From: Mycobacterium malmoense
GTDB taxonomy: Bacteria; Actinomycetota; Actinomycetes; Mycobacteriales; Mycobacteriaceae
Direction of reading: 5' to 3'
DNA: 64,000 nucleotides
Assembly: GCF_019645855.1 (NCBI RefSeq)
Contig: NZ_CP080999.1
Location: 3,968,001 to 4,032,000, forward strand
The position numbers and the translations under genes were made by a program. A model generated the notes under the pieces. It worked only from the letters and a program-made list of their open reading frames with translations, was not told where the DNA came from and did no database searches. Positions 45,192-54,304 of this stretch are shown piece by piece. Position 1 is the stretch's first letter, and each line of letters begins with the position of its first letter.

Positions 45192-46394
45192 CTACCCGCC
45201 GATGGCGGGACGGGGCATTTTGAAGCGGCGATCCCGCATGCGGAATACCGCATTGCCGGTGCGACGCCCTTCGCCGTTTGCCATCGGCGCCATGCCCGCC
45301 GTCGGCGTCCCGCCCGGTGCGTTTGCCGCCCACGGCGGGAGAGCCCGGAAGCCCGCCCCCTCCGAAGCCAGCGGTTCAGCGGCAGGGTTGTCCGCCGGAG
45401 TCGCCGACGCCCAGCTCGGTGGGACCGACAAGCGGCCGATCGATGTCGCCTGGCCCACACTGACGAGCACCGGACCGCGCATGCCTGCCGAGCCCGGCCC
45501 TGTGCCGACGAGCCGCTCGGGAAGCTTGGGGGGAGTGGGCGACTTGGGTAGATGCGATTCGACATCCGATTTCGCCGCAAGGGAGTAGCTTCCGATGTTG
45601 CCCCCGGTGAAGACCCACTGCCAGAATGGCTGCGTCGGCCCGAAGATAAAAGTATTCATGTCGGTGAAGGCGGTCAGTACCGGCGCGGGCACCAACGAGT
45701 TCAACTGCGCCAACCACTCCCACGGTGAGGCGGCGCTCGGATCCGCCGTCGCGGCAAGGGCCTGGACCTGTTGCGGCAAAGCCGCCATCAGCTCGGACAG
45801 GGTTGTCTGAGCCTGTCCTGTCGTTGAGCCGGTCACGGCCTGGGCCGCCGCGGCGGATTGGCCACCGGTGTTTGTCGTTTGCGGTGGCTCACCAAACGGC
45901 GTCAGCGCGGTCGCGACCGACGAGGACGCGGCGTAACCGTACATGGCGGCGGCGTCCTGGACCCACATCTCGGCGTAGTCGGCCTCGGTGGCCGCGATCG
46001 CGGGCGTGTTCTGCCCAACGAAGTTGGTGGCAACCAGCGTCGCCAGCAGGAGCCGGTTGGCCGCGACCACCGGCGGCGGCACCGTCGCGGCGAACGCCGT
46101 CTCGAAGGCGGCCGCCGCCGCCCGAGCCTGGCCCGCGGCTTGCTCGGCCTGCGCCGCCGTCGTCGTCGCCCACGCCACATACGGCGCGGCCGCGCTGGCC
46201 ATCGCGATTGCCGCACCACCCGACCACTGGCCTTGGAGCTCCGAGAGCGTCGAGGAGTAACCGGCCGCATACAACTCCAGTTGCGCGGCCAGCGCGTCCC
46301 AGGCCGACGCGGCCGCCATCATCGGTCTCGAGCCAGGACCGAAATACATTCGGCCCGAGTTGATCTCGGGCGGCAGCGCCCCGAAATCGAGCAT
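45192..46394 (-). CDS. PPE family protein, SVP subfamily
   Basis: 400 residues from the ATG at 46392-46394 (LDFGALPPEINSGRMY); an upstream in-frame start at 46427 is unlikely. PPE domain of about 180 residues with the WSG turn and helical alanine-rich repeats, then the GRLSVPPSWA motif of the PPE-SVP subfamily near 325. It ends RFKMPRPAIGG, a tail shared by four PPE proteins in the window. Expected to be exported by ESX-5 with a PE partner. Last PPE of the set led by the PE-like gene at 47899. Confidence 0.92.
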   Translation of the reverse strand: MLDFGALPPEINSGRMYFGPGSRPMMAAASAWDALAAQLELYAAGYSSTLSELQGQWSGGAAIAMASAAAPYVAWATTTAAQAEQAAGQARAAAAAFETAFAATVPPPVVAANRLLLATLVATNFVGQNTPAIAATEADYAEMWVQDAAAMYGYAASSSVATALTPFGEPPQTTNTGGQSAAAAQAVTGSTTGQAQTTLSELMAALPQQVQALAATADPSAASPWEWLAQLNSLVPAPVLTAFTDMNTFIFGPTQPFWQWVFTGGNIGSYSLAAKSDVESHLPKSPTPPKLPERLVGTGPGSAGMRGPVLVSVGQATSIGRLSVPPSWASATPADNPAAEPLASEGAGFRALPPWAANAPGGTPTAGMAPMANGEGRRTGNAVFRMRDRRFKMPRPAIGG

Positions 46395-46470
46395 CGGTGT
46401 TCCCTTCTTAACCGTCGCCGGCGACAAGCAGTCGCCGGGTCCTGTCCACGTTGGGGTGTGCGACTACCGG

Positions 46471-47700
46471 CTATCCGCCGACGTGAGGCCGGGGCATCTT
46501 GAATTTGCGAGGCGCCACACGCAGTACGTTGTTGACCGTGGGGTGCGACAACAGGCCCGCCCCCGCCGCTCCCACGGCCGCTGCCGGCACCCCGCCGAAC
46601 ATGTTGGCCGTCGAGCTCTGCTCCGGCGACGCCGCAGCTGCGAGCTCTACTTCCGACAACCATCGGTGGTCTTCGACGGCACTGGCCACCGGTGTTGCCG
46701 ACGCCCACGCCTGGGGAACGGTCAACCCGCCGATCGCCGGCGCCCGGCCCACATTGACAACCACCGGCCGGCGACCGTCCGCCAAGCCCGCCGCCGGTAT
46801 CTTCTCCTCGGTGCCGACGACCTGCGATACCGGTTTGGCGGCATGCGCTTCGACATCGCGCTTCGCCGCGTAGCCGTAGCTCCCCGCCGCCGTATAGGTA
46901 CGGGCAAGGGCCGCAGCGTAATTCGTCGGGCCGCTAAGGGTGTTGAAGTTACTGAACGCCGTCATTACCGGCGCCGGAATCAACGACTCGAATTCCGTAA
47001 GCCACCCCCACGGGGTGGAAGCGGCGGTGCTCGACGACGCAGTCGTCGCAAGGGCTTGCAGCTGTTGCGGCAAAGCCGAAATCAGCTGAGACAGCATTGA
47101 CTGGGCTTGGCCGGCGGCCGAGCTACCCGCGGCCTGGGACACCGCGGCGGCCTGGGTGGATTGTGCGGCGGCGCTTGTGGTTTGCGGCGGCTCGGTGAAC
47201 TGTGTCAGCGTCGTCGCCGTCGACGACGACGCTGCGTAGCCGTACATCACCTGGGCGTCCTGGGCCCACATCTCAGCGTAGGCGGCCTCGGTGGCAGCGA
47301 TCTGCGTCGTGTTCTGTCCGAAGGTGTTGGTGGCGACCAGGCTCGCCAACTGGGTGCGGTTGGCCGCGACCAGCGCGGGCGGCACTACCGCGGCGAACGC
47401 CGTCTCATAGGCGGCCGCCGCGGCGCGGGCCCGACTGGCCGCCTGCTCGGCGTTTGCCCCGCTGCTCGTCAGCCACACCACATACGGTGCTGCCGCGTCG
47501 GCCATGGCGACCGACGCGCTGCCGGACCAGCCCTCGCCTTGCAGCTGTGAGATCACCGACGTGTAGCCGCGCGAGACCGACTCCAACCCGCTGGCCAGCG
47601 CATCCCAGGCCGCGGCGGCCGCCATCATGGGTCCCGAGCCTGGACCCGAATACATCCTGGTCGAGTTGACCTCGGGCGGTAGCGCCCCGTAATCCAACAT
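46471..47700 (-). CDS. PPE family protein, SVP subfamily
   Basis: 409 residues from the ATG at 47698-47700 (LDYGALPPEVNSTRMY); a second ATG two codons upstream sits too close to AAAGGG. PPE domain with EGWSGSASVAMA, then GGLTVPQAWA and the C-terminal tail KFKMPRPHVGG. 76 bp upstream of the next PPE gene, same strand. Closest relative in the window is the PPE at 51858. Confidence 0.92.
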   Translation of the reverse strand: MLDYGALPPEVNSTRMYSGPGSGPMMAAAAAWDALASGLESVSRGYTSVISQLQGEGWSGSASVAMADAAAPYVVWLTSSGANAEQAASRARAAAAAYETAFAAVVPPALVAANRTQLASLVATNTFGQNTTQIAATEAAYAEMWAQDAQVMYGYAASSSTATTLTQFTEPPQTTSAAAQSTQAAAVSQAAGSSAAGQAQSMLSQLISALPQQLQALATTASSSTAASTPWGWLTEFESLIPAPVMTAFSNFNTLSGPTNYAAALARTYTAAGSYGYAAKRDVEAHAAKPVSQVVGTEEKIPAAGLADGRRPVVVNVGRAPAIGGLTVPQAWASATPVASAVEDHRWLSEVELAAAASPEQSSTANMFGGVPAAAVGAAGAGLLSHPTVNNVLRVAPRKFKMPRPHVGG

Positions 47701-47898
47701 CAGCATTTCCCTTTCTTCAGCCGACCCCATGACGAGCGCCACGAGATGAGTCGGGCCGGGTCAAACGGCCATCCGGCAAGGACTGCCGGATCTCCGATTA
47801 GCGACGACTTCTATTGCGCTCCAGATGAATACGCACCAGGCCTATAAAGGCCTCACACGGCCGATACGTCGTTGATGCGAAATACATTGCGCCTCTTT

Positions 47899-48126
47899 TC
47901 AAGTGGTTGCGGCGTCGCCGCCGGGACCGGTGGTCTCCTGTGATTCGGCGTTAATTTCAAGGCTTTTCACGAACATTTCATGGGCAGCCGCGAACCGAGC
48001 GCTGACCTCTTGAAACATTGCGCCGTACGTACCGAACTGCACCGCCGTCAGCATCGACACCACATCGATCGCGGCCGGATCCACCTCTGTTGGCGGATTT
48101 GTCATAGCGGGCTTCTCGGTGCTCAC
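47899..48126 (-). CDS. Half-length PE-like protein
   Basis: 75 residues, GTG start (an ATG at codon 8 is possible). DPAAIDVVSMLTAVQFGTYG then AMFQEVSARFAAAHEMFVKS matches only the second helix of the PE domain (ADEVSALTAAQF...YQAVSAQAAAIHEQFV). The first helix and the YxxxD/E export motif are missing. It occupies the usual PE place, upstream of PPE genes. Paralogue at 57025. Secretion and pairing are therefore uncertain. Confidence 0.7.
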   Translation of the reverse strand: MSTEKPAMTNPPTEVDPAAIDVVSMLTAVQFGTYGAMFQEVSARFAAAHEMFVKSLEINAESQETTGPGGDAATT

Positions 48127-48249
48127 GGTGGCGCCGACACCCGACTCAGCCGCGGGTGTTGCGCATTGCCTGGCCTCTCCTCGGTGAAGACCGCCGCGAC
48201 GGCGGACCGACTCTGGGCCCAGAGACCTCTATCGCTACTAGGGACGAAA

Positions 48250-48480
48250 AATGAACGGCCACTTGACTTTCCTCTGCGTCAGATTCGACTGCACAACTGG
48301 CCAGCCGAGTATTGATCTGTTCCGCAGGGACCGTTGGCCGTCGATGACCGCAGTTGTGGTGAGCCCCACCACCATGTCTGTTGACGTGTAAAACAGATTC
48401 GCTATGAAACTGTCTACAGTCAAACTGAGGTGCAGTACTTCGACAACTGAACACGGATGGTTCACAGGAGGTTTCCAGCG
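48250..48480 (-). promoter_or_regulatory. Promoter-leader module, copy A (PE-PPE-PPE-stf unit)
   Basis: Minus-oriented copy of a module also found at 48611, 53386 and 63473. From upstream: TGGAAACCTCCTGTG block (48463-48478), palindrome ACTGTCTACAGT (48409-48420), hairpin TGGTG/CACCA with loop GTGGGGCT (48357-48374), then a conserved region ending GTCAAGTGGCCGTTCAT. Leader ends about 125 bp before the PE-like gene. Hairpin position 4 is T-A here and C-G in the other copies. Confidence 0.65.
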
Positions 48481-48610
48481 GGCCGTACCCACACGTTCAG
48501 CTAGCCAATGCGGTGGTTTCGTAGTTGCTGGGCGGCGGCGTGGCTGGTTCTTACTCGACTTCGACCGGAGGCGTGAAGCCACACCCACTGGCTGGGCGTA
48601 GTGACGAAGT

Positions 48611-48866
48611 CTGCTGCAAATCTCCTGTGTATCAACCATGTGGCGTTGTCGAGTGCTTACACTTCGGTTTACCTGTCAAGTAATCAGCTCAAGGAAGTTT
48701 TAGGTGCGTTGACATCGCGTCAACCACTATGGCGGTGGGGCTCGCCATAACCGCTCGTCACACCATCGACGGCCAACGGTCCCTGCGGAACAGATCAATA
48801 CTCGGCTGGCCAGTTGTGCGGCCATATGTGACGCAGAGGAAAAGCAAGTGGCCGTTCAACTTTCGT
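48611..48866 (+). promoter_or_regulatory. Promoter-leader module, copy B (narK1)
   Basis: Plus-oriented copy, head-to-head with copy A. AAATCTCCTGTGTATC block at 48618; palindromic TTACCTGTCAAGTAA (48669-48683); stem GTTGAC/GTCAAC (48712-48728 region); hairpin ATGGCG-loop-CGCCAT (48729-48748); long-range stem ACGGCCA (48769-48775) with TGGCCGT (48850-48856), enclosing GGCTG...CGGCC. About 290 bp separate it from the narK1 start. Confidence 0.65.
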
Positions 48867-49160
48867 CGCTAGTAACGATCGCGTTCCCCGAGTCACGCGG
48901 CCGGCCACCCCGTCGGCAACGCTCCACAACCGTCGCCGAGCCGGGCGCATCGACTACGACGGCCCCTTCGGGACGGGGCCCGTGCGGGTGCAGAGCGCAT
49001 CGCCCCACTTGGATACCGCGTCGGCGAAATGCCAAGAAGTCGAGTCTTTTTCGTCAGCTAATCGCTCAATTGTCGACCGGTCCAACCCAGATTGGCCCGC
49101 CTCGGCGCCGAGAGCGACTCGAGGGTAGGCCCGACATGGTCTTTGAAAGGTAAACGACAC

Positions 49161-50576
49161 ATGGCGCGGACGCAGCGTATCGCCGATTGGGATCCGGAAG
49201 ACACCGTGGCCTGGGACACCGGCAACGACACCATCGCCCGTCGCAACCTGATTTGGTCGATCGTGGCCTCGCATGTCGCCTTCTCGATCTGGTACCTGTG
49301 GTCGGTCATGGTGCTGTTCATGCCGCAGTCGGTCTACGGCTTTTCGACCGGCGACAAGCTCCTGGTCGGCGCCACCGCAGCGTTGGTGGGGGCACTCATG
49401 CGCATTCCCTATGCGATGGCCAACGCCAGGTTCGGCGGCCGCAGCTGGGCGACGTTCTCGTCGCTACTGCTGCTGATCCCCACCGTGGGTGCGATCGTGT
49501 TACTGGCCCATCCCGGTTTGCCGTTGTGGCCGTATCTGGTGTGTGCCGCGTTGACCGGATTGGGTGGCGCCAACTACTCGGCGTCCCTGGCCAACGCCGA
49601 GGCCTTCTACCCGCAGCGGCTCAAGGGTTTTGCGCTGGGCCTGACCGGCGGCATCGCCAACCTTGGGTCGGCGGCCATCCAGGCGGTCGGACTTGTCGTG
49701 CTGGCCACCGTCGGCCACGAAGCGCCCTACTGGGTATGCGCGATCTACCTGGTGCTGCTGGCCATTGGCAGTCTTGGCGCAGCGCTGTTCATGGACAATT
49801 TCAAGTACCGCATCGACGCGAGTCACCTGAGATCGATCCTGGCAGTGCCTGACTCGTGGGGAATCTCGTTTCTATACCTGTGCTGTTCGGGTTCGTTCCT
49901 CGGTTTCGCGTTCGCCTTCGGTCAGGTGCTCCAACACAACTTCGTGGCCGGCGGGGAAAGCTATGGGAAGGCGTCACTGCATGCCGCGGAGATCGCCTTC
50001 ATCGGGCCGTTGCTGGGATCGCTGGCGCGGATAGCCGGCGGTAAGCTGAGCGACCGGTTCGGCGGCGGTCGTGTCAGTCTGGCCTTGTTGGCCGGCATGA
50101 TTTTGGGTGGGGCGTTCGTGGTCGCCGTCAGCACTCATGACGACTTTACCCGCGAGCCGCACGGCCATGAGACGTCCTTCACGATGGCCGGCTTCATCGT
50201 CGGTTTCATTTGGCTGTTCATCTTTTCCGGTGCGGGCAAGGCGTCGGTGTACAAGCTGATCCCGTCGATCTTCGAGGCGCGCGGCCGCACGCTGGACGTC
50301 GACGACGCGGAACGCCGCCACTGGGCCCGTGTCAGGTCCGGATCGTTGATCGGGTTCGCCGGCGCATTCGGTGCGCTCGGCAGCGTGGGCATCAACCTGG
50401 CCTTGCGGCAGTCCTATTCGAGCACCGGCACCGAAACACCGGCTTTCTGGATCTTTTTGGTGTGCTACATCGCCGCCGCGTTCCTGACCTGGGTGCGCTA
50501 CCTGCGTCCACAGGACACACCGATACCGGCATCGGCGCCGCCACCGTCGACGGCGCAGGTGCCGGTCAAGACGTGA
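49161..50576 (+). CDS. NarK3-like NNP transporter with altered signatures, copy 1
   Basis: 471 residues from the ATG at 49161 with GAAAGG upstream. NNP-family MFS protein with about 12 helices, close to mycobacterial NarK3 (start ADWDPEDTVAWDTGN). Both substrate arginines seem present (MRIPYAMA; GSLARIAGGKLSDRFGG). The nitrate signatures are changed: GLGGANYSASLANAEAFYP with ALGLTGGIANLGS where NarK3 has LNAGGGN, and SGAGKASVYKLIP where NarK3 has GIGNGSVYKMIP. Substrate may differ from nitrate/nitrite. Tail-to-tail with the PPE at 50601. Confidence 0.85.
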   Translation: MARTQRIADWDPEDTVAWDTGNDTIARRNLIWSIVASHVAFSIWYLWSVMVLFMPQSVYGFSTGDKLLVGATAALVGALMRIPYAMANARFGGRSWATFSSLLLLIPTVGAIVLLAHPGLPLWPYLVCAALTGLGGANYSASLANAEAFYPQRLKGFALGLTGGIANLGSAAIQAVGLVVLATVGHEAPYWVCAIYLVLLAIGSLGAALFMDNFKYRIDASHLRSILAVPDSWGISFLYLCCSGSFLGFAFAFGQVLQHNFVAGGESYGKASLHAAEIAFIGPLLGSLARIAGGKLSDRFGGGRVSLALLAGMILGGAFVVAVSTHDDFTREPHGHETSFTMAGFIVGFIWLFIFSGAGKASVYKLIPSIFEARGRTLDVDDAERRHWARVRSGSLIGFAGAFGALGSVGINLALRQSYSSTGTETPAFWIFLVCYIAAAFLTWVRYLRPQDTPIPASAPPPSTAQVPVKT

Positions 50577-50600
50577 CGTCGTTGCCTGGCGCGCCAGCGG

Positions 50601-51779
50601 CTATCCGCCGAAGGCGGGACGGGGCATCTTGAAACGGCGACGTCCGTTGCGCAATACAACGCTGCCCATGGACCGCGACTCCGCAGCCGGCGCTCCGCCC
50701 AATGCGCTCGTCGGCGGATCGGCATTCGCCGCCGGGACCGCCCGGAAATCGGTTCCCGACAAAGGTATTGGCCCGTCGGCAGCGCTGGCGACCGGATTCG
50801 CGGCCGCCCAGCTCTGCGGGACGGACAATTTCCCCACCGGCGCCGCATTGCCCACACTCGCAAGCACCGGGCCGCCACGAACGACTCCCGAACCCAGGGC
50901 GTCGGCTTCGGAAGTAGCCGCCTTGGCAGCAGCCTTGGCCGCCTGGAGTTGAGACAAGCGAAGCCCCGTCCCGAATTGTCCCGTCGAGAATACGGCGTAG
51001 GTCGTCGACCAGAACGGTTGTGCGGGGCTGACGACAAGGGTATCGAAATTGCTGAAGGCCGTGAGGATCGAGGAGAAGGCATCGGCGGGGGCGGGGTCTG
51101 CCGCGGAACCGTTCACGGACCCCCCCGTTGCGAGGGTTTGCAGCTGTTGCGACAGAACGGACGTCAGCTCCGGCAGGGTTACGTGAGTCTGACCCGTGGA
51201 GGTACCCGCGGCTTGGGCGACCGCGGATGCCTGGGCGGATTGGCCGCTGGCGTTCGTGGTCCGCGGTGGCTCGGGGAACGGCGTCAGCGCGGTGGCTGCC
51301 GACGAGGCCGCGGCATAGCCGTACATGGCGGCCGCGTCCTGGGCCCACATCTCGGCGTAGTCGGCCTCGGTGGCCGCGATCGCGGGCGTGTTCTGCCCAA
51401 AGAAGTTGGTGGCGACCAGTATTGCCAACTGAATGCGGTTGGCCGCGACCACCGGCGGCGGCACCGTCGTGGCGAACGCCGCGTCGAAGGCGGCCGCCGC
51501 CGCCCGAGCCTGGCCGGCGGCTTGCTCGGCCTGCGCCGCCGTCGTCGTCGCCCACGCCACATACGGCGCGCCCGCGGCGGCCATGGCGATCGACGCCTCG
51601 CCCGACCACGTCTGGCCTTGGAGCTCCGAGAGCGTCGAGGAGTAACCGGCCGCGTACAGCTCCAGCTGCGCGGCCAGCGCGTCCCAGGCCGACGCGGCCG
51701 CCATCATCGGTCCCGAGCCCGGGCCGGAATACATTCTGGCCGAATTGATCTCGGGCGGCAGCGCCCCGAAATCAAGCAT
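50601..51779 (-). CDS. PPE family protein, SVP subfamily
   Basis: 392 residues, LDFGALPPEINSARMY start with GGAAGGAA upstream. PPE domain with QTWSGEASIAMA, then GKLSVPQSWA and the tail RFKMPRPAFGG. 78 bp downstream of the PPE at 51858 on the same strand. N-terminal domain nearly the same as the PPE at 45192, pointing to duplication of a PPE-PPE pair. Confidence 0.92.
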   Translation of the reverse strand: MLDFGALPPEINSARMYSGPGSGPMMAAASAWDALAAQLELYAAGYSSTLSELQGQTWSGEASIAMAAAGAPYVAWATTTAAQAEQAAGQARAAAAAFDAAFATTVPPPVVAANRIQLAILVATNFFGQNTPAIAATEADYAEMWAQDAAAMYGYAAASSAATALTPFPEPPRTTNASGQSAQASAVAQAAGTSTGQTHVTLPELTSVLSQQLQTLATGGSVNGSAADPAPADAFSSILTAFSNFDTLVVSPAQPFWSTTYAVFSTGQFGTGLRLSQLQAAKAAAKAATSEADALGSGVVRGGPVLASVGNAAPVGKLSVPQSWAAANPVASAADGPIPLSGTDFRAVPAANADPPTSALGGAPAAESRSMGSVVLRNGRRRFKMPRPAFGG

Positions 51780-51857
51780 CGGCGTTCCTTCCTCAAGCGT
51801 CGCCCGCGACCAACCGGCCGCGACGGTCCTGTCAGCGCAAACGGGCGCGATTACCAG

Positions 51858-53066
51858 CTAGCCGCCAAGGGAAGGGCGGGGCATCTTGAATTGGCGGGGC
51901 GCCACGCGCAGCACGTTGTTGACCGAGGGCCGCGACAACAGCCCGGACGTGCTCCCCATGCCCGCCGGTGGCACGCCGTTCCACATGTTCGTCGCCGGGA
52001 CTTCCTGCCACGACGGGCCACCGTCGAGCTCGGACTCGGGCAACCAGTTCGGTTCGGCGACGGTGGCGGCCGCCGGATTTGTCGCCGCCCAGCTCTGCGG
52101 GACGGACAATTTCCCCACCGCCGTCGCGTTACCCGCATTCGCAAGCACCGGACCGGGCGCCCCTGCCGAACCCGCCGCGGTGCTGGCCGCCGTGGCCGCA
52201 CCGCCCGCCTCCTTGATGGCATCGCCGGCCGACTGAACGTTGGATCGGAAAATCCCGGTCCCGAAACTTCCCGCCGACGTGTACGTGCGGCTAATGCCGT
52301 CGCCGAGATTTATTGGCGCGGTAAGGGTATTGAAGTTACCGAAGACCGTAAGCAACGACGACGGCACCAACGACGTGGCCGCCGATGTGGAAGAGCCCGA
52401 AGATCCCGCTGATGCAAGGGCCTGCAGCTGTTGTGGCACAGCCGATATCAGCTGCGACAGGGTCACCTGAGATTGTCCGACGGCTGGGGTAGCGGCGGCT
52501 TGGGCCACCGCGGCGGATTGGGCAGACGGCCCGGCGGCGGTGGTCGTCTGTGGCGGTTCGCCGAACTGCCTCAGGGAGGTCGCGGCCGACGACGACGCGG
52601 CGTACGTGTACATCGTAGCGGCATCCTGAGCCCACATCTCCTCGTAGGCGGCCTCGGTCTCCCCGATCATCATGGTGTTCTGCCCGAAGATGTTGGTGGC
52701 CACCAAGTTCGCCAACTGGGTACGGTTTGACGTGACAAGCGTGGGAGGCACCGTGGCGGCGAACGCCGCCTCGTAGGCCGCCGCCGCCGCCCGAGCCTGA
52801 CTGGCGGCCTCTTCGGCCTGGGCTCCCGCGGTCGTCACCCATGCTACATACGGCGCGGCGGCAGTAGCCATCGCGACTGACGCAGCCCCGGACCAACTTT
52901 CGCCTTGCAACCGCGCGATCACCGAGGAGTAACCTCGTGAGACCGAATCCAACCCATTGGCGAGTACGTCCCAGGCTGCCGCGGCCGCCATCATCGGCCC
53001 CGAGCCCGGGCCCGAATATATCCTGACAGAGTTGATTTCTGGTGGCAGTGTTCCGTAATCCAGCAT
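51858..53066 (-). CDS. PPE family protein, SVP subfamily
   Basis: 402 residues from the ATG at 53064-53066 (LDYGTLPPEINSVRIY); a second ATG at 53072 abuts AAGGGGA. PPE domain with ESWSGAASVAMA, GKLSVPQSWA and tail QFKMPRPSLGG. Driven by module copy C about 320 bp upstream. No PE-like gene precedes it, unlike the related pair at 45-48 kb. Confidence 0.92.
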   Translation of the reverse strand: MLDYGTLPPEINSVRIYSGPGSGPMMAAAAAWDVLANGLDSVSRGYSSVIARLQGESWSGAASVAMATAAAPYVAWVTTAGAQAEEAASQARAAAAAYEAAFAATVPPTLVTSNRTQLANLVATNIFGQNTMMIGETEAAYEEMWAQDAATMYTYAASSSAATSLRQFGEPPQTTTAAGPSAQSAAVAQAAATPAVGQSQVTLSQLISAVPQQLQALASAGSSGSSTSAATSLVPSSLLTVFGNFNTLTAPINLGDGISRTYTSAGSFGTGIFRSNVQSAGDAIKEAGGAATAASTAAGSAGAPGPVLANAGNATAVGKLSVPQSWAATNPAAATVAEPNWLPESELDGGPSWQEVPATNMWNGVPPAGMGSTSGLLSRPSVNNVLRVAPRQFKMPRPSLGG

Positions 53067-53385
53067 CAGCATTCCCCTTCATCGGCCTACTCCGCCCGGC
53101 GAACCGATATGGTGAGTCCGCCGAGCGAGTCCGACCAAGTGCCCAACCGGTGACGATCCCTGGGTCTCCGATTAGGGAACAATTTCCATTGCGCTTCAAA
53201 CGAATACGCGCCTTGCTGCTAAAGCGCGTACACCAACAGCCCCACACTGCAGACCGTCATTGTGGGCTTGGCCCGTCGCACAACATCGAATAAGGCGACT
53301 GGAGAAGGCTTGCGCCGGCGAGTGTCGCCCGCAGGGCGGGCTGGCCCCGGGACCCAGGGATGTCGATCGCGAGTTTTGATGAAAA

Positions 53386-53634
53386 TTGAACAGCCACTTG
53401 ATGTTCCTCCGCGTCACATGTGGCTGCACAATTGGCCAGCCACGTACCTACCCGTTCCGCAGGGACCGTTGGCCGTCGTGCGCGACGCGCGGTTATGGCG
53501 AGCCCCACCGCCATCGTGCGTTCACATCCTGGCAACGCACCTTTTAAAGCTTCCTCGAGAGCATTTACTTGACAGTAAATCCGAATTGTGATCATTCGAC
53601 AACTCAATATCGCTGATACACAGGAGATTTCCAG
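53386..53634 (-). promoter_or_regulatory. Promoter-leader module, copy C (PPE-PPE unit)
   Basis: Minus-oriented. TGGAAATCTCCTGTGTATC block (53617-53634), inverted repeat ATTTACT-TGAC-AGTAAAT (53563-53580), stem GTGCGTT/AACGCAC, hairpin ATGGCG/CGCCAT (53495-53514), inner GGCTG...CAGCC and closing ACGGCCA/TGGCTGT with one G-U pair. The module end lies about 320 bp from the PPE start. Confidence 0.65.
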
Positions 53635-53639
53635 TAGAC

Positions 53640-53995
53640 ATCACTAGTACGTCCAGCTAACCGTGTGTCTTCATCCGTGCTTTGGGCCCAACGCCCGTGC
53701 GCCACGGTACCGCGGCGCAGCGATCCTCGCACCGGCCGTTAAGGCAGTTAAGTTTTTAAGCGCAACCAGCTTTCGCTCGCCCGCCCGACACAGCGCCGGC
53801 TTCTAGGAGGCCAGGCTCGCGAATTTCCCAGAGAGGAATTCGCGCGGCCCGACCGGCCCGACCGCCGATGTGACCCGGACCCACCGTCGGACTTGCCCAC
53901 CTGAGCCCCTCTGATGAGTCAAACCGACCGGGGTACTTGAAGCATCGATCACAGCGTTTGCGGACCCGGGCCGTTTCGCCGAAACCCGTGTGCGA
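53640..53995. other. Intergenic region, end of the sat operon and upstream of copy C
   Basis: No convincing gene. Contains the 3' end of the sat-orf transcript. A 5' GAATTTCCCAGAGAGGAATTC partial inverted repeat occurs near 53820-53840 and may act as a terminator. Confidence 0.4.
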
Positions 53996-54304
53996 TTACC
54001 CGTCCTTGACAAAGCGATCCGTCACCTCGGAGCCCGTCGAATGCATTTTAATGGAGAACTCCAGCAACTTGTCTTTAGCCTGCTTCGGTAGCAACTCGAT
54101 GGACCCCGTGGTAGAGGAATCGTACTTCGCCGAAGGATACTGCTGCAGGATGAGATCCTTCTGTTCGTTCGTGACGGAAATCGGCAGGAGCCTCATTCCG
54201 GCAAAAGCCTCCTTTGCCAACTGGGCCATCCCGGCCTCTTCCAACGCTTTCAGTCGTTCGTCGTTGATCCATACGTTGATCTTGATGCTGGTGTTTTTGC
54301 TCAT
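53996..54304 (-). CDS. Small uncharacterised protein coupled to sat
   Basis: 102 residues, ATG overlapping the sat stop by 4 bp (ATGA). Lysine/glutamate-rich and soluble, with no signal peptide or cysteine. Begins KNTSIKINVWINDERLKALE, suggesting a beta strand then helix, and contains GMRLLPISVTNEQKDLILQQ. I do not recognise the family. Coupling to sat suggests a subunit, regulator or stabiliser of the ATP sulfurylase. Lower GC than neighbours, like sat. Confidence 0.7.
   Translation of the reverse strand: MSKNTSIKINVWINDERLKALEEAGMAQLAKEAFAGMRLLPISVTNEQKDLILQQYPSAKYDSSTTGSIELLPKQAKDKLLEFSIKMHSTGSEVTDRFVKDG

Noticed and set aside
48250..48866. M-box, cobalamin or other known riboswitch as identity of the leader
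   Set aside because: I looked for the conserved cores I remember for these classes and did not find a convincing match. A search with covariance models is needed to exclude them.
48729..48872. Small ORF in module B (start AVGLAITARHTIDGQ) as a leader peptide
   Set aside because: In copies C and D the same start runs into different frames because of 1-2 base indels, and in A the early codons change non-synonymously while the hairpin stays paired. RNA or DNA structure explains the conservation better.
53803..54012. Possible transposase fragment between modules and the sat operon
   Set aside because: No DDE/DEDD or HTH motif and no inverted terminal repeats could be found; the frame overlaps the end of the 102-residue ORF.
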